Shown here in pieces: positions 20,566-21,301 of a DNA stretch of 21,301 bases. Every line of letters starts with the position of its first letter. The stretch's first letter is position 1. A model generated the notes under the pieces. That model ran no database searches. It saw nothing but the letters and a program-made list of their open reading frames with translations, and was not told the origin of the DNA. A program made the translations under genes and the position numbers. The DNA is from Hyphomonadaceae bacterium UBA1001. Lineage in GTDB: Bacteria > Pseudomonadota > Alphaproteobacteria > Caulobacterales > Aquidulcibacteraceae. The stretch is taken from assembly GCA_002291875.1 (NCBI GenBank), contig DBAV01000213.1:1-21301 (forward strand), given 5' to 3'.

Positions 20566-21214
20566 AGCGCAGCCGGGCCAGGAACGAGACCGCAGCCCTG
20601 GGCAGGTCCTCGAGCGGCCGGGCCTGCGCCTTCAGTTTTTCGAACTGCATCACATTGTCGATGCGACGGTCGAGGAACGCCCAGGTGTCGGCATGGTCGG
20701 ACGTGCGATCATTGGTCCAGTGCAGCAGCACGGCGGCATGGACGCCGGCCAGGATCGCCCGCTTGGTGTACCAGTTGGCGTCGGTCGCGGTGTCCCCCAG
20801 CCCGGTCCAGATCCGGTCGGCCGTTCGCCAGCCCAGCCGGGCCGCGATCGGCGCGCGGTCAGGAGTGGCCATGGCGATCACCGACCGACGGACGGCCTCT
20901 TCATGGCCAGCGAGGCTTTCGAGCCGACGCCGTACGGCCAGGGTGACGCGGGCACGGATCTTGAGGCCCGACAGGTCCTCGACCGTCAGCGCGCGGGTCA
21001 TGTCCCGGTCGGCGCGATCGGCGAGGGCGTCGATCAGGTCGATCACCCCGTTCGGCGCGGCCAGCTGAAGCTCGCCCTCGTCGAGGCGGATGTCGTCGGC
21101 CGCCTTGCGCAGTGCGCGCAGGGTCCAGCCATCGGTCACCGCCTCGACCAGCATGGCGTCCAGCAGCCGCTCGCGCAGCATGCCCGAAGGCAGGGTGGGG
21201 TCGAAGTCGCTCAT
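20543..21214 (-). CDS. COQ9 family ubiquinone-biosynthesis protein
   Basis: A 223-residue protein of the COQ9 family, lipid-binding proteins related to TetR regulators in fold. It shows LRERLLDAMLVEAVTDGWTLRALRKAADDI (N-terminal helices, where a DNA-binding domain has been repurposed), then RADRDM and a C-terminal block with DANWYTKRAILAGVHAAVLLHW and DTWAFLDRRIDNVMQFEK, the signature of COQ9 members. In mitochondria COQ9 presents quinone intermediates to COQ7 hydroxylase; the alphaproteobacterial proteins are thought to aid the same pathway. The ATG at 21214 is chosen; a GTG at 21223 would add three residues, and neither has a clear ribosome site. It overlaps the hydrolase gene by 23 nt. The window ends shortly upstream. 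Confidence 0.92.
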   Translation of the reverse strand: MSDFDPTLPSGMLRERLLDAMLVEAVTDGWTLRALRKAADDIRLDEGELQLAAPNGVIDLIDALADRADRDMTRALTVEDLSGLKIRARVTLAVRRRLESLAGHEEAVRRSVIAMATPDRAPIAARLGWRTADRIWTGLGDTATDANWYTKRAILAGVHAAVLLHWTNDRTSDHADTWAFLDRRIDNVMQFEKLKAQARPLEDLPRAAVSFLARLRYGRGDGV

Positions 21215-21301
21215 GAGGGCCACATAGGGTCGCCGCGGGCAGGCGTCGATGGGGCCATAGCGCCCGGCCGCCGTGGCGTCGCGTCACGGCCGGGGGCGGG
21301 G

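Overview
High-GC chromosomal DNA from an alphaproteobacterium. Evidence for the lineage is a COQ9 ubiquinone-biosynthesis protein, short Caulobacter-type flagellins ending in a phenylalanine-arginine tail, and a sigma-54 flagellin promoter with Caulobacter-like upstream palindromes. Caulobacterales or a close relative is my best guess; this is inference from sequence style, not a database match. Genes are densely packed, with no rRNA, tRNA, CRISPR array, transposase or phage gene seen.

Layout. (1) 0.1-2.4 kb, minus strand: a two-gene unit of a His-rich CobW/COG0523 metal-handling GTPase and a WD40 propeller protein, overlapping by 13 nt. (2) 2.6-5.1 kb, plus: a membrane hybrid histidine kinase whose tail overlaps, convergently, the tail of a GNAT acetyltransferase. 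(3) 5.1-8.1 kb, minus: a flagellin locus read as flagellin B, a FlaG-like protein, flagellin A, GNAT. Flagellin B has a near-consensus -24/-12 promoter, three spaced palindromes about 100-155 bp upstream that look like an NtrC/FlbD-class enhancer, and two AAAAC-loop hairpins at the predicted start of the mRNA; flagellin A has a related AAAC-loop hairpin. (4) 8.4-10.75 kb, plus: a small DoxX-like membrane protein, a 550-bp compound tandem repeat array of 127-bp period, and a membrane acyltransferase-3. (5) 10.75-12.7 kb: an inverted pair of dispersed repeats, one apparently serving as terminator of an LprI-like secreted protein, then a CurA-type NADP-dependent oxidoreductase. (6) 12.7-15.0 kb, minus: katG with a structured leader. 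(7) 15.1-16.9 kb, plus: an ABC ATPase, trpF and DUF2256 in one tight unit. (8) 16.9-17.3 kb: a previously easy-to-miss 42-residue membrane microprotein, a 22-bp tandem repeat and two REP-like hairpins. (9) 17.4-19.6 kb, plus: a full-length B12-dependent methylmalonyl-CoA mutase. (10) 19.6-21.2 kb, minus: coq9 overlapping a lipoprotein-type alpha/beta hydrolase.

Most genes are ordinary housekeeping or accessory functions. The parts most worth a second look are non-coding: the regulatory architecture of the two flagellin genes (enhancer triplet plus shared A-rich-loop leader hairpins, which would suit a post-transcriptional regulator of the FlbT type), the 127-bp array built of alternating inverted REP-like elements, which has relatives at 17.2 kb, and the alternating 22-bp repeat. 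No wholly new multi-gene system is evident to me in this window.
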